From: Jannaschia sp. GRR-S6-38
GTDB taxonomy: Bacteria > Pseudomonadota > Alphaproteobacteria > Rhodobacterales > Rhodobacteraceae
DNA: 64,000 bases
Assembly: GCF_029853695.1 (NCBI RefSeq)
Contig: NZ_CP122537.1
Span: 806,001-870,000, forward strand
Direction: 5' to 3'
A model generated the notes under the pieces. It saw only the letters and a list, made by a program, of their open reading frames with translations, did not search any database and was not told the origin of the DNA. This document shows, in pieces, positions 1 through 8,143 of this stretch. Both the position numbers and the translations under genes were made by a program. Every line of letters begins with the position of its first letter. Position 1 is the stretch's first letter.

Positions 1-1001
1 CGGATCGGCGTCCAGTCGAGATCGGCATGGGCGCCGTTGATCGAGCCGGCTGTGCGTTCCAGCTTCTCGCGGATGTCGCGATAGGCCTCCACGTCCTCGC
101 GCGAGCCGGGGGCGATCTGGATGAAGGTGGGCCGGGGCGAGCCCTGTTCGCGCATGTCGAGATAGGCGTCGAAGGCCTCAAACCGGTGCACGAGGCCCTT
201 GGAGTAATCCAGCCGGTCCACGCCCAGCAGGAGCGGCGCCTTGGGCGCGAGCTGCAGCTCGACCTCGGGGGCGGCGCGGGCGGCCTCGGCGAAGCTCTCG
301 GCGTCGATGCCGATCGGGAAGTTCAGGATCGAGAAGACGCGGCCCTCGCGGATCCAGGTGCCGTCGTTGAGGACTTGGGTCTTGGTGTCGTGGCGCATCG
401 CCTCGACCATGGAAATCACGTCGCGGCGGGTCTGCAGCCCGACCACGTCATGCGCGGCCATCCAGGCGGGCATCATCGCGACCTGCGGCAGCGCCATCAC
501 GTCGTTGGGGTTGGGGAAGGGGATGTGCAGGAACAGCCCGATCCGGTTGGTCACCCCGAGGCTGCGCAGCTCGTGCGCGACCATCAGGAAATGGTAATCC
601 TGGACCCAGATCAGGTCGTCCGGTTCGGCGATCTCGGCGATGGCCCGGGCGACCCGGCGGTTGACCGCGACATAGGCGTCGAAATCGCCCTGGTGAAATT
701 CCAGGAGGTCGGGCCGGTGATGGAAGAGCGGCCAGAGCACCGAGTTGGCATAGCCCAGGTAGTAGCCGCGATGCTCCTCGTGGTTGATCGAGAAGGTGAA
801 GCGTTCGTAATCGCCCGAGCCGATCTTGGTCAGCCCGTCCTCGGCCTGGTCGGTCGGGTCGGCCGCGCCGATCCAGATGCCGCCGGCGCCGGTCAGGGCC
901 TCGTGGATCGCGAAGACCAGTCCGCCCGCCGGCACGTCGCCCTTGGGGATGCGGTTCGAGACGACGATGAGCCGTCCCTGATGTGGCTCGTCGTCAGGCA
1001 A
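1..1001 (-). CDS. otsA: Trehalose-6-phosphate synthase (partial, C-terminus beyond window)
   Basis: GT20 glycosyltransferase that joins UDP-glucose and glucose-6-phosphate to give trehalose-6-phosphate in the cytoplasm. The first ~330 residues are visible. They include VVSNRIP near the start, GGIWIG, the HIPFPNP segment and GVDRLDYSKG, which carries the sugar-nucleotide-binding Arg and Lys. The best start is TTG at 1001, preceded by GGGGGGA and overlapping the otsB stop by 8 bases, which implies translational coupling. No in-frame ATG lies near the conserved N-terminus. The remaining ~120-130 residues expected for the family lie left of the window. It works directly with otsB and galU upstream. 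Confidence 0.93.
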   Translation of the reverse strand, partial: MPDDEPHQGRLIVVSNRIPKGDVPAGGLVFAIHEALTGAGGIWIGAADPTDQAEDGLTKIGSGDYERFTFSINHEEHRGYYLGYANSVLWPLFHHRPDLLEFHQGDFDAYVAVNRRVARAIAEIAEPDDLIWVQDYHFLMVAHELRSLGVTNRIGLFLHIPFPNPNDVMALPQVAMMPAWMAAHDVVGLQTRRDVISMVEAMRHDTKTQVLNDGTWIREGRVFSILNFPIGIDAESFAEAARAAPEVELQLAPKAPLLLGVDRLDYSKGLVHRFEAFDAYLDMREQGSPRPTFIQIAPGSREDVEAYRDIREKLERTAGSINGAHADLDWTPI

Positions 1002-1779
1002 GCCATCCCCCCAGCTGCTTGAGCAGCGCGGCGGGGTCGTGGAGGCGGTGGCCGGCGCAGGTGTCGGCGGGGCCCACCTTGATGGCGATGCCGCCGCGGT
1101 CCTGCACCAGTTGCAGCGCCGGCTCGTCGGTCAGGTCGTCGCCGGCATAGATCGGCACGTGGCCCACGAAGTCCTCGCGCTCGATCAGGCGGCGCAGGGC
1201 AACGTCCTTGCCGACGCATTCGGGCTTGAGCTCGTAGGCCATGAGCGCGGGCTGCAATTTGAATCCGTCGGCGGCCTGGGCGAGGCTTTCCATGAAGTGG
1301 AAGGCCGTGGCGGCGAGATGCTCGGCCTCGCGGTAATGCAGCACGACGCCGGTCGGCTTGTTCTCGACCAGGAATTCGGGGCGCAGCTTGCCGAAATCCT
1401 CGACCAGGCGCTGCAGGCGGCTCACCATCTCCATGTCGTAATCGGCGGCCTGCACGCGCTCGCCATCGAGGCGGAACTCGGAGCCATGCGCGCCGATCAG
1501 CGGGCCGGTGAATTCGGGGACCCAGCGCTCCAGGTCGTCGATGGCGCGGCCGGAGACCAGCGCCACGCGGCCGTCGAGCTTGTCGAAGGCCCGGGCCAGC
1601 ACGTCGCGGGCCGCGTCGGTGACAGTGATGCCATCGGGACGGTCGGCGATATCGACCAGCGTGCCGTCGAAGTCGAGAAACAGCGCGGCGCTGGCGGGGC
1701 TGGGCAGGTCGATGGACGTGTCCTCCTCGAGACAGGGGTCGGACCCCTGCGCGAAGCCCATCATTTCATAGTATTGCAT
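994..1779 (-). CDS. otsB: Trehalose-6-phosphate phosphatase
   Basis: HAD-superfamily phosphatase that converts trehalose-6-phosphate to trehalose. The 261-residue protein has the HAD nucleophile motif DFDGTL near residue 37, a motif-II-like VSGR segment, and the C-terminal acidic motif GDDLTDE that binds Mg2+. Length matches the family (~260). The ATG at 1779 follows a strong ribosome site (GGGAGGGG, 5 bases upstream). It starts 21 bases after galU and overlaps otsA, so the three genes probably share a transcript. Trehalose acts as a compatible solute. Confidence 0.95.
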   Translation of the reverse strand: MQYYEMMGFAQGSDPCLEEDTSIDLPSPASAALFLDFDGTLVDIADRPDGITVTDAARDVLARAFDKLDGRVALVSGRAIDDLERWVPEFTGPLIGAHGSEFRLDGERVQAADYDMEMVSRLQRLVEDFGKLRPEFLVENKPTGVVLHYREAEHLAATAFHFMESLAQAADGFKLQPALMAYELKPECVGKDVALRRLIEREDFVGHVPIYAGDDLTDEPALQLVQDRGGIAIKVGPADTCAGHRLHDPAALLKQLGGWLA

Positions 1780-1800
1780 AGGTCCCCTCCCAGGAAGCCG

Positions 1801-2646
1801 TCACTCGGCGGCAAGTCTTACTCTATCGTCCCCCTTCGACCGCTGCACCGCAAGGGTCGCCGCGACGATCCCGTCCTTGTCGCCGCAATCGTAGCGCGTC
1901 CCGGAGAAGCGGAAGGCGGCGATGCGCCCGAGCGCGGCGATCGCGTCGGTCAACTGGATCTCGCCGCCAGCGCCTTCGCCGGTGCCCCGCAGCACGTCGA
2001 AGATCGCGGGGCTAAGGACGTAGCGCCCGACCGCGGCGAGGGTCGAGGGCGCGTCGGCAGGATCGGGCTTCTCGACGAAGCCGCGGGCCGGGACGGTCTG
2101 GCCGGTGGCGTCGTCGAGATCGAAGATGCCGTAGCTCGAAACCCGATCGCGCGGCACGGATTGCGCGGCGACGAGGCTGTTCATCACCTCCGGATCGAAG
2201 GCCTGCGCCATCTCGGACAGGCAGGGCGTGCCGAGGATCAGGTCGTCGGGCAGGATCACCCCGACCGGGCCGTCGAGCGCGGCTTCCGCGCCGCAGAGGA
2301 CGGCATGACCGAGGCCCAGCGGCTCGGGCTGCATGACGATCCGCAGCTCGACATCGTCGGGCAGCGCGGTCGCGCGGATGGTCTGCAGCAACTCGTCCTT
2401 GCCCTTCTCGGCCAGCGCCTCGGTCAGGTCGGGCTGGGGCTCGAAATACTCGGCGATGGCGGGCTTGGCGGGATGCGAGACCATCACGAGGCGCTTCGCC
2501 CCCGCGGCCAGCGCCTCATCCACGGCGAATTGCAGCAGCGGCGTGTCGTAGACCGGCAGAAGCTCCTTCGGGGTGACCTTGGTGGCCGGCAGCATCCGCG
2601 TCCCCATCCCGGCGACGGGAAATATAACTGTGTCCAGACGCTGCAT
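1801..2646 (-). CDS. galU: UTP-glucose-1-phosphate uridylyltransferase
   Basis: Makes UDP-glucose from UTP and glucose-1-phosphate; UDP-glucose is the donor for OtsA and for envelope polysaccharides. The 281-residue product begins with the nucleotidyltransferase signature GMGTRMLPATK and has the following KELLPVYDTP segment. I chose the ATG at 2646 (MQRLDTVIFP) over the upstream ATG at 2688 because AGGGAGGAG sits just before it and homologues begin there. Its position immediately upstream of otsBA suggests dedicated precursor supply for trehalose. Confidence 0.93.
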   Translation of the reverse strand: MQRLDTVIFPVAGMGTRMLPATKVTPKELLPVYDTPLLQFAVDEALAAGAKRLVMVSHPAKPAIAEYFEPQPDLTEALAEKGKDELLQTIRATALPDDVELRIVMQPEPLGLGHAVLCGAEAALDGPVGVILPDDLILGTPCLSEMAQAFDPEVMNSLVAAQSVPRDRVSSYGIFDLDDATGQTVPARGFVEKPDPADAPSTLAAVGRYVLSPAIFDVLRGTGEGAGGEIQLTDAIAALGRIAAFRFSGTRYDCGDKDGIVAATLAVQRSKGDDRVRLAAE

Positions 2647-2805
2647 CCTCGGCTCCTCCCTCATGCGATCATTCGGGGCGGTCGGCACCCCCCGACTAGA
2701 CGCTCAGTATAGCCTCTCGGTTCCCATCTTGCCGAATCCATGAGCGGCGCGCCGCCGAGAATGCACGTCCGGCATCAGGCACTTACCAAGCTTTACACGG
2801 CCCAA

Positions 2806-4242
2806 CTAGGCGGCGAGCAGGTCCGGGATGCGGGCGAGATCGCGCCGGAAGGCCTCGGTTTCGCGGGCGCGCGCCTCGGGATCGGGCAGGCGCAGAAGGT
2901 AGGACGGGTGCACCGTGACGAGGACCGGGCGGCCGTCCTTCGTGCGCTCGACCCCGCCGCGGCGCTTGAGCAGGCCCGCGCCCTTGCCGGTCAGCGCGTG
3001 CAGCGCCGTGGCGCCCATGGCGACGACCAGCGCGGGATCGACGGCGCGCAACTCCTGCCCCAGCCACCAGTTGCAGGCGTTCACCTCGGAGGTCGCGGGC
3101 TTCTGGTGGATGCGGCGCTTGCCCTTCTGGACGAACTTGAAGTGCTTCACCGCGTTGGTGACGTAGCAATCGCCGCGATCCAGCCCGGCCGCTTGCGCCA
3201 CCTCGTCGAAGAGCTGGCCCGCGGGGCCCACGAAGGGGCGGCCGGCAATGTCCTCGCGGTCGCCGGGCTGCTCGCCGACGATCATCACGCGGGCCGCGGC
3301 CGGACCCTCGCCGAAGACGACCTGCGTGGCGGGCGCATGGAGCGGGCAGCGGGTGCAGCCCTCGACCTCGCGCGCGAGCGTGGGCAGGTCGGGGGCGCCG
3401 AAGAGGTCGGGGCTGGTATCGGGCATGGCGGGCTCCGGTTCGGGCCGCGCGGGCCGGCGCAGCGATTGCGGCGCCGGCTGGGTCGGCCCGGCCTGCTGCA
3501 TCTTCAGCGTGGCGGCGCGCGCTCCGGCGATCAGATCGGGAATGGCCCGGGCCTCGGGAAGGTTCCGCCAGTATTTCTTGGGCATCTCGGCCCGCATTGC
3601 GTCGACCTTCAGCCTGGCGGGGTTGAAGATGTTGGAATAATAGGTCGTCCAGAGCTGTTCCAGCGGGTCCTCCGCCTCGGGGCGCAGGCTATCGGTCGCG
3701 ACGAGGTCGAGCGCGCCGTCGCGATAGGTGACCGTCACCTCGGGCGTGACGATGCGCCAATCCATGTCGCCGAAGCGGTTGACGAAGAAATCGGCGGTCG
3801 CCTCCTCGATGCGGTGATCGGGTTCGAACCAGGCGGCGAAGGCGCGGCGGGGGCCCGGGGCGTCGACCTCGCGGAAGCGCAGGAAGGCGTGCATCTTGTG
3901 GATGTCGCGCCGGATCTCCTTGGCGATGCGCTGCGCCTCGGCCACGTCCGAATCGGCGCGGCTCGACAACAGGCCGCGCTGCGCCTGAAGGCGGTGGAGA
4001 AGCGCGTGGGCGAGTGCGAAGCCGCGGCCCGAACGCTCGGACAAGAGCGGGCGGACGAGGCCGGGGAAGGCCTTGGGCACCGTCAGGTCGGTGGGCGCCT
4101 CGGGCAGCGGGTCGGCGAAGAAGGCCGCGTCCGCGTCCTCCCAGCCCCAGTCGATATCGGCGGGGCGCACGGCCGCCAGGCGCCGCGCGGCATCGCGCCA
4201 GGCGGGTTCGGTCCCCAGCCGCGGAAGGCGGGGGGCGTACAT
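2806..4242 (-). CDS. udgX: DUF4130-UdgX fusion: uracil-DNA-binding/glycosylase-family protein
   Basis: A 478-residue two-part protein. Residues ~50-245 match the DUF4130 'probable DNA metabolism' family. After a Pro-rich linker (~250-285), residues ~290-478 form a family-4-like uracil-DNA glycosylase domain of UdgX type: CxxC at 296-299, GEQPGDRED at 323-331, the UdgX-specific loop KRRIHQKP at 375-382, and HPSYLLR at 445-451. In mycobacterial UdgX the equivalent loop histidine (here His379) forms a covalent adduct with uracil-DNA. That chemistry is inferred here from the motif. It starts one base after the radical SAM stop codon, so both proteins come from one transcript. The function of the DUF4130 half is unknown. 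Confidence 0.9.
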   Translation of the reverse strand: MYAPRLPRLGTEPAWRDAARRLAAVRPADIDWGWEDADAAFFADPLPEAPTDLTVPKAFPGLVRPLLSERSGRGFALAHALLHRLQAQRGLLSSRADSDVAEAQRIAKEIRRDIHKMHAFLRFREVDAPGPRRAFAAWFEPDHRIEEATADFFVNRFGDMDWRIVTPEVTVTYRDGALDLVATDSLRPEAEDPLEQLWTTYYSNIFNPARLKVDAMRAEMPKKYWRNLPEARAIPDLIAGARAATLKMQQAGPTQPAPQSLRRPARPEPEPAMPDTSPDLFGAPDLPTLAREVEGCTRCPLHAPATQVVFGEGPAAARVMIVGEQPGDREDIAGRPFVGPAGQLFDEVAQAAGLDRGDCYVTNAVKHFKFVQKGKRRIHQKPATSEVNACNWWLGQELRAVDPALVVAMGATALHALTGKGAGLLKRRGGVERTKDGRPVLVTVHPSYLLRLPDPEARARETEAFRRDLARIPDLLAA

Positions 4243-4243
4243 C

Positions 4244-5473
4244 TCAGAACAGCTCCATCTGCTTCGGCTTGACGAAGCGGGCCCGCAGATCGGCGGCGTC
4301 CAGCGCGCCGGAAGGATGGTGGCCCTTGGCGGTGACGAAGGCGCGGGCGGCCTTCACGCGGCCGCCCATGCGGCGGATATCCTCGAGCCCCAGCGCGCCC
4401 TGCCGGCGGGCCTTCAGGATGCGGTCGACGATCTTGGTGCCGAAGCCCGGCACGCGCAGCAGCATCGCCTTCTCGGCGCGGTTCACGTCGACGGGGAAGC
4501 GGTCGCGATTGGCCAGCGCCCATGCGAGCTTTGGGTCGACATCGAGATCGAGCATGCCGCCCGCGTCGCGGGTGACGATCTCGCCGAGTTCGAAATCGTA
4601 GAAGCGCAGCAGCCAGTCGGCCTGATAGAGCCGGTGCTCGCGCATCAGCGGCGGGTCGATCAGTGGCAGGACGGCGCTCGAGTCCGGGATCGGCGAGAAG
4701 GCGGAGTAGTAGACGCGCTTGAGCCCGTAGGCGCCGTAGAGGCGGCTGGCATTGCCGAGGATCGTCGCGTCGTCGGCGGCATCCGCGCCGACGATCATCT
4801 GCGTGGACTGCCCGGCGGGCGCGAATTTCGCGCGGCGGCGGCCGGTGAAGCTGCGCTCGGCATAATCCTCCTTCGTCAGGCGGACCTTGCCCATCGCCTT
4901 GCGGATGCCGACGGGATCCTTCTCGGGGGCGAGCGACCGGACCGAAGCATCGGTCGGAAGCTCCACATTGATCGACAGGCGGTCGGCGACGAGGCCCGCG
5001 CGTTCGATCAGCTCGGGGCTGGCCTCGGGGATGGTCTTGAGATGGACATAGCCGCGGAAGCCACCGGCGCGCAGCTTCTCGGCGATGCGGACCATCTCCT
5101 CCATCGTGTAGTCCGAGGACTTGATGATGCCCGATGAGAGGAACAGCCCCTCGATGTAATTGCGGCGGTAGAACTCGGTGGTCAGCCACACGACCTCGTC
5201 GACCGTGAACCGGGCGCGGAGAACGTTCGAGCTGGCGCGGTTCACGCAATAGGCGCAGTCGTAGACGCAGTAATTCGTCATCAGGATCTTCAGGAGCGAG
5301 ATGCAGCGCCCATCGGGGGCGTAGGCGTGGCAGATCCCCGATCCGGTCGTCGATCCGAGCCCCGTGCCGTCGCGCGATCCGCGCTTCGACGTGCCCGAGG
5401 ACGCGCAGGACGCGTCGTACTTGGCCGCGTCTGACAGCAGCGCCAGCTTATCCTGAATCGTCATCTTGGCCAT
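4244..5473 (-). CDS. Putative DNA modification/repair radical SAM protein
   Basis: Radical SAM protein of 409 residues, from the family that co-occurs with DUF4130/UdgX (TIGR03916-like, distantly related to spore photoproduct lyase). The cluster motif CVYDCAYC gives Cys69, Cys73 and Cys76 as [4Fe-4S] ligands; additional cysteines lie at 23, 48 and 57. The C-terminus (~320-370) has a helix-hairpin-helix-like stretch (RVPGFGTKIVDRIL), typical of DNA-binding proteins. Start ATG 5473 (MAKMTIQDK); ATG 5464 is an alternative. A perfect GTTC-N7-GTTC LexA box lies 2 bases upstream of the start codon, predicting induction by DNA damage. Substrate and reaction are not known. Confidence 0.9.
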   Translation of the reverse strand: MAKMTIQDKLALLSDAAKYDASCASSGTSKRGSRDGTGLGSTTGSGICHAYAPDGRCISLLKILMTNYCVYDCAYCVNRASSNVLRARFTVDEVVWLTTEFYRRNYIEGLFLSSGIIKSSDYTMEEMVRIAEKLRAGGFRGYVHLKTIPEASPELIERAGLVADRLSINVELPTDASVRSLAPEKDPVGIRKAMGKVRLTKEDYAERSFTGRRRAKFAPAGQSTQMIVGADAADDATILGNASRLYGAYGLKRVYYSAFSPIPDSSAVLPLIDPPLMREHRLYQADWLLRFYDFELGEIVTRDAGGMLDLDVDPKLAWALANRDRFPVDVNRAEKAMLLRVPGFGTKIVDRILKARRQGALGLEDIRRMGGRVKAARAFVTAKGHHPSGALDAADLRARFVKPKQMELF

Positions 5474-5475
5474 AC

Positions 5476-5490
5476 GTTCCGTTTACGTTC
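5476..5490 (-). promoter_or_regulatory. LexA (SOS) box of the radical SAM-UdgX operon
   Basis: GTTC-CGTTTAC-GTTC, an exact match to the alphaproteobacterial LexA direct repeat GTTC-N7-GTTC (GAAC-N7-GAAC on the other strand). It ends 2 bases before the ATG of the radical SAM gene, so repressor binding would block this operon. It is the only exact match I found in the window. Confidence 0.75.
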
Positions 5491-5529
5491 TCATCGCGGC
5501 CACGGCAAGCGCCTCCCCTGCGACGATTT

Positions 5530-5555
5530 GGAACGCTTCGCCGCAGGCCCGCGTT
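5530..5555 (+). promoter_or_regulatory. Candidate EcfG-type general-stress promoter
   Basis: GGAAC-N17-CGTT, matching the alphaproteobacterial EcfG consensus (GGAAC-N16/17-CGTT). It lies ~60 bases upstream of the 22-aa ORF that begins the stress-type gene cluster. Some Rhodobacteraceae lack EcfG, so the cognate sigma factor is an assumption. Confidence 0.45.
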
Positions 5556-5615
5556 GGAACCGCATCGATCCCTGGTGGCCCGCCGGCCGCCGCAGCACCC
5601 GGAAAGGGGCCTTCA

Positions 5616-5684
5616 ATGCGCAATATCTTCTACATCATTGGTGTCGTCGTCGTCGTCCTGGCCATCATCCAGTTCGTCCTCTGA
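5616..5684 (+). CDS. 22-residue single-pass membrane peptide
   Basis: Very short ORF with start ATG 5616 behind a strong ribosome site (GGAAAGGGG). Its product is almost entirely one hydrophobic segment (MRNIFYIIGVV...IIQFVL). A longer upstream in-frame reading lacks a convincing start. It lies between a candidate stress promoter and the LEA-like gene 53 bases downstream, so it is probably the first gene of that operon. Function unknown; similar small hydrophobic proteins occur in other alphaproteobacteria. Confidence 0.6.
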   Translation: MRNIFYIIGVVVVVLAIIQFVL

Positions 5685-5737
5685 TCCGGCCCGATCCAGC
5701 GCATCACCGCCCCCTGCCCCGACAGACCGAGGACATC

Positions 5738-6385
5738 ATGGCCCACAAGACCACCGCGAAACCGGCCGCCGCCAAAACCGGCAGCCCGGCCGATATCGAG
5801 AAGAACAGCGCCGCCATGGCGGCGCAGGACACGCCTGATACCCAGAAATCCGCCGCCGAGATCGCGGAGGAAACCGGCGCAGCCGCCAAGGATCGCGCCG
5901 GCCAGCTGAGCGACAAGGCCAAGGCGCAGGCGGCAAAGGCCGCCGAGAAGGCGCGCGGCATGGCCGACGCGAAGGCAGAGGAGGCCAAGTCCTACGCCAC
6001 CGGCGAGATCGACCGCACCGCCGAGCAGATCCGCGAGGCCGGCCGCCAGTTCGGGGCCGAAAGCTACCAATCGCAGGCCGCCGATTACGTGGCTCAGAAC
6101 CTCAGCCAGGCCGCCGACCACATCCGTGACAAGGATCTCGGCGACGTGGTGGACGATGTCAGCCGCTTCGCGCGCCGCAACCCGGCGCTGTTCCTGGGCG
6201 GCGCGGCGCTGCTAGGCTTCGGCGTGGCGCGCCTGATGAAGGCGAGCTCGGACGGGCATGGCGGCCATGGTGGCCGGGTGTCGCGCGGCGGCTACGTCAC
6301 GGCCGGCCCCGATGTCGACCGCTTCGACGATCCGCCCGCGGGCGTCGCCCACATGCCGCATGACCGCCGCCGCGGGGATGTCTGA
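5738..6385 (+). CDS. LEA/apolipoprotein-like stress protein with C-terminal membrane segment
   Basis: 215 residues, beginning at ATG 5738 behind GAGGA. The first ~140 residues are Ala/Lys/Glu-rich and predicted helical with low complexity, resembling late-embryogenesis-abundant or nutrient-deprivation-induced proteins. Residues ~150-190 (DVSRFARRNPALFLGGAALLGFGVARLMKAS) form the arginine-flanked hydrophobic hairpin seen in YqjD/ElaB-like proteins; a Gly/His-rich tail follows. It is followed after 3 bases by a YqjE-like gene and then a DUF3618 gene, a conserved trio in alphaproteobacteria thought to act at the inner membrane under stress. No enzymatic motif is visible. Confidence 0.7.
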   Translation: MAHKTTAKPAAAKTGSPADIEKNSAAMAAQDTPDTQKSAAEIAEETGAAAKDRAGQLSDKAKAQAAKAAEKARGMADAKAEEAKSYATGEIDRTAEQIREAGRQFGAESYQSQAADYVAQNLSQAADHIRDKDLGDVVDDVSRFARRNPALFLGGAALLGFGVARLMKASSDGHGGHGGRVSRGGYVTAGPDVDRFDDPPAGVAHMPHDRRRGDV

Positions 6386-6388
6386 GCC

Positions 6389-6781
6389 ATGAAGGACGAG
6401 GATCGCCGCAAGGGAACCGCGGGCCTGTTCGCCGACGTGCTGACGCATGTCTCGAACCTCGTCCGCAAGGAGATGGACCTCGCCCGCGCCGAGATGGGCG
6501 AGAACCTGCAGCGCGCGGGCGTGGCCGTGGGTCTTCTGGTGGGCGCGATGGTGATCGCGCTGGTCGCGCTCAACGTGCTGGCCGGCGCGCTGGTCGCCGC
6601 CATCGCCGAACTGGGGCTCGAGACCGGCTGGGCCGCGCTGATCGTCGGCGGCGTGCTGGCGCTGATCGCCTACCTGATGGTGGCCAAGGGGCTGAACGAC
6701 CTGAAGGCGACCAGCCTGGCGCCCACCCGCACCGCGAAAAACGTCCGCCGCGACGCCGAGGCGGTGAAGGAGAGCATGTGA
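6389..6781 (+). CDS. Phage holin family / YqjE-like membrane protein
   Basis: 130 residues with two strong membrane segments (roughly 47-75 and 80-105) after an amphipathic, charged N-terminus (KGTAGLFADVLTHVSNLVRKEMDLARAEM). This is the layout of the Holin-X/YqjE (DUF1469) family. Despite the family name there is no phage context here. It starts 3 bases after the LEA-like gene, and its TGA overlaps the next ATG by one base, so it is translationally coupled to the DUF3618 gene. Confidence 0.75.
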   Translation: MKDEDRRKGTAGLFADVLTHVSNLVRKEMDLARAEMGENLQRAGVAVGLLVGAMVIALVALNVLAGALVAAIAELGLETGWAALIVGGVLALIAYLMVAKGLNDLKATSLAPTRTAKNVRRDAEAVKESM

Positions 6782-7977
6782 TGGCCGAGACCAAGAGTGT
6801 CGCCGATATCGAACGCGAGATCGAGGCCGAGCGCGGCGCGCTGGCCCGCTCGCTGGAGGATCTGCAGGCGCGCTTCGCGCCCGAGCAGATCGCGGATACG
6901 GCCAAGGACTACCTGCGCGAGAATGGCGGCCAGATCGCCGCGAAGGCGGGGAACACGCTGAAGGAGAACCCGGTCGGCGCGATCCTGACGGGGGTCGGCG
7001 TGGCGATGATGATCGCAGGCCGGTCGCGCAAGAAGCCGGGCTATGACCGCTGGGCCGCGACCCATGACGAACACGCGCCCGACTGGGGCCGCAAGCGCGG
7101 CGCGGCGGATGCCGCCGGGACGCCTCCGCAACCCGCCTGGGACCGCAGCGCCAAGCCCGCCGCGCCGGGCCTGCGCCAGGAGGCGCCGCCAATGGCGGGC
7201 TTCGACGCGCGCTTGGCCCGGGCCGAAGGCGACGCGGAGGAGCCCTCGCGCTGGGACGCGGCGGCCGCACAGGCTCGCGCGCTCCGCGACAAGGCCGCCG
7301 CCGCGCTGCACGGGCTGGAAGAAAAAGTCCGCGGCTCGGAAGACCCCGGCCGGTCGCGCGACGCCTTCCTGCGCGGCGCGCGCGAAGGCTATGCCGCCGC
7401 CTCGGCCCGCGAAGCGCGGCTGAAGGCCCCCGACATCCCGAGCCGCGGCCGCTACCGAGCGTCGGCCGAGCTCCGCAACCGCATTACCGAAGGAACCGAA
7501 GACATGTCAGACGATGCCCGTGACCGAGTGATCCGCGCCAGGCAGAAGGCGCATGACGCGCAGGCGGCGGTGGAGGAGCGGTTGGGCGACTACGCCGCGC
7601 GCGGCCGCCGCGGCTACGACGCGCAACCCTTGATCGGCGGCCTTCTGGCCTTCGGGCTGGGGGCCGCGATCGGCGCCGCCCTGCCCCGCACCCGCCGCGA
7701 GGACGAGATGCTGGGCGAGTATCGCGACCGCGCCTTCGAGGAGGCCGACCGCATCTTCCGCACCGAGGCCGCCAAGCTGCAGGCCGTGGCCGAGGCCGCG
7801 CTGAACGAGGCGCGCGACGTGGCCGATGAGGCCATGCGCGACGCCAAGCGCCAGACGCCGACCGGCCGGGAAGCCGTGGATCGCGTCGAGGAAACCGCCG
7901 AAGCGGCGGCCGAGCGCATCAAGTCGGCGGCCGAGGACGAGGCCGAGAAGCAGAAGCTGGGCAGCAGCCTGAACTGA
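6781..7977 (+). CDS. DUF3618-containing membrane protein
   Basis: 398 residues. The N-terminal ~85 residues match DUF3618 (SVADIEREIEAERGALARSLEDL, then a short hydrophobic segment GAILTGVGVAMMIAG). The rest is long, helical and Ala/Arg/Glu-rich, with a second hydrophobic segment (PLIGGLLAFGLGAAIGAALP) near residue 285 and repeated coiled-coil-like stretches to the C-terminus. I chose ATG 6781, which overlaps the preceding TGA; GTG 6778 is equally in frame. Last gene of the stress-type operon, followed by a strong terminator. Molecular function unknown. Confidence 0.75.
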   Translation: MAETKSVADIEREIEAERGALARSLEDLQARFAPEQIADTAKDYLRENGGQIAAKAGNTLKENPVGAILTGVGVAMMIAGRSRKKPGYDRWAATHDEHAPDWGRKRGAADAAGTPPQPAWDRSAKPAAPGLRQEAPPMAGFDARLARAEGDAEEPSRWDAAAAQARALRDKAAAALHGLEEKVRGSEDPGRSRDAFLRGAREGYAAASAREARLKAPDIPSRGRYRASAELRNRITEGTEDMSDDARDRVIRARQKAHDAQAAVEERLGDYAARGRRGYDAQPLIGGLLAFGLGAAIGAALPRTRREDEMLGEYRDRAFEEADRIFRTEAAKLQAVAEAALNEARDVADEAMRDAKRQTPTGREAVDRVEETAEAAAERIKSAAEDEAEKQKLGSSLN

Positions 7978-7997
7978 CCGGCTCGTGTGGAGCCCAG

Positions 7998-8040
7998 ACG
8001 GGGCGCGGCGTCGATGCGATGCCGCGCCCCGTTCTATTTT
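7998..8040 (+). terminator. Rho-independent terminator after the DUF3618 gene
   Basis: 12-bp GC-rich stem (ACGGGGCGCGGC / GCCGCGCCCCGT, 7998-8009 and 8021-8032) with an 11-base loop, followed by TCTATTTT. Confidence 0.8.
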
Positions 8041-8079
8041 CCCCTGTCGTTTTGTCGCGGGGTTTCCCTTGCGAAAGCA

Positions 8080-8106
8080 GGAACATACCCCCCGCTGGCC
8101 CGCGTT
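8080..8106 (+). promoter_or_regulatory. EcfG-like promoter candidate before the DUF2383 gene
   Basis: GGAAC at 8080 and CGTT at 8103, with an 18-base spacer, one base longer than the usual 16-17. It sits 40-65 bases upstream of the DUF2383 start codon. Confidence 0.35.
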
Positions 8107-8143
8107 GAACTACTGTAACCTGCAAACGAAAGGGAGAGCCAAA

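Noticed and set aside
27..1022. Long plus-strand ORF opposite otsA, and similar long antisense ORFs elsewhere (for example 1039-2712, 2740-4272, 9970-11745, 21908-23695)
   Set aside because: High GC makes long stop-free antisense frames common. Their products are compositionally biased (Arg/Ala/Gly-rich) and the opposite strand encodes clearly recognised proteins.
6389..6781. Holin-family protein as evidence of a prophage
   Set aside because: The YqjE/Holin-X family is chromosomal in alphaproteobacteria; no other phage gene, integrase or attachment site is present.
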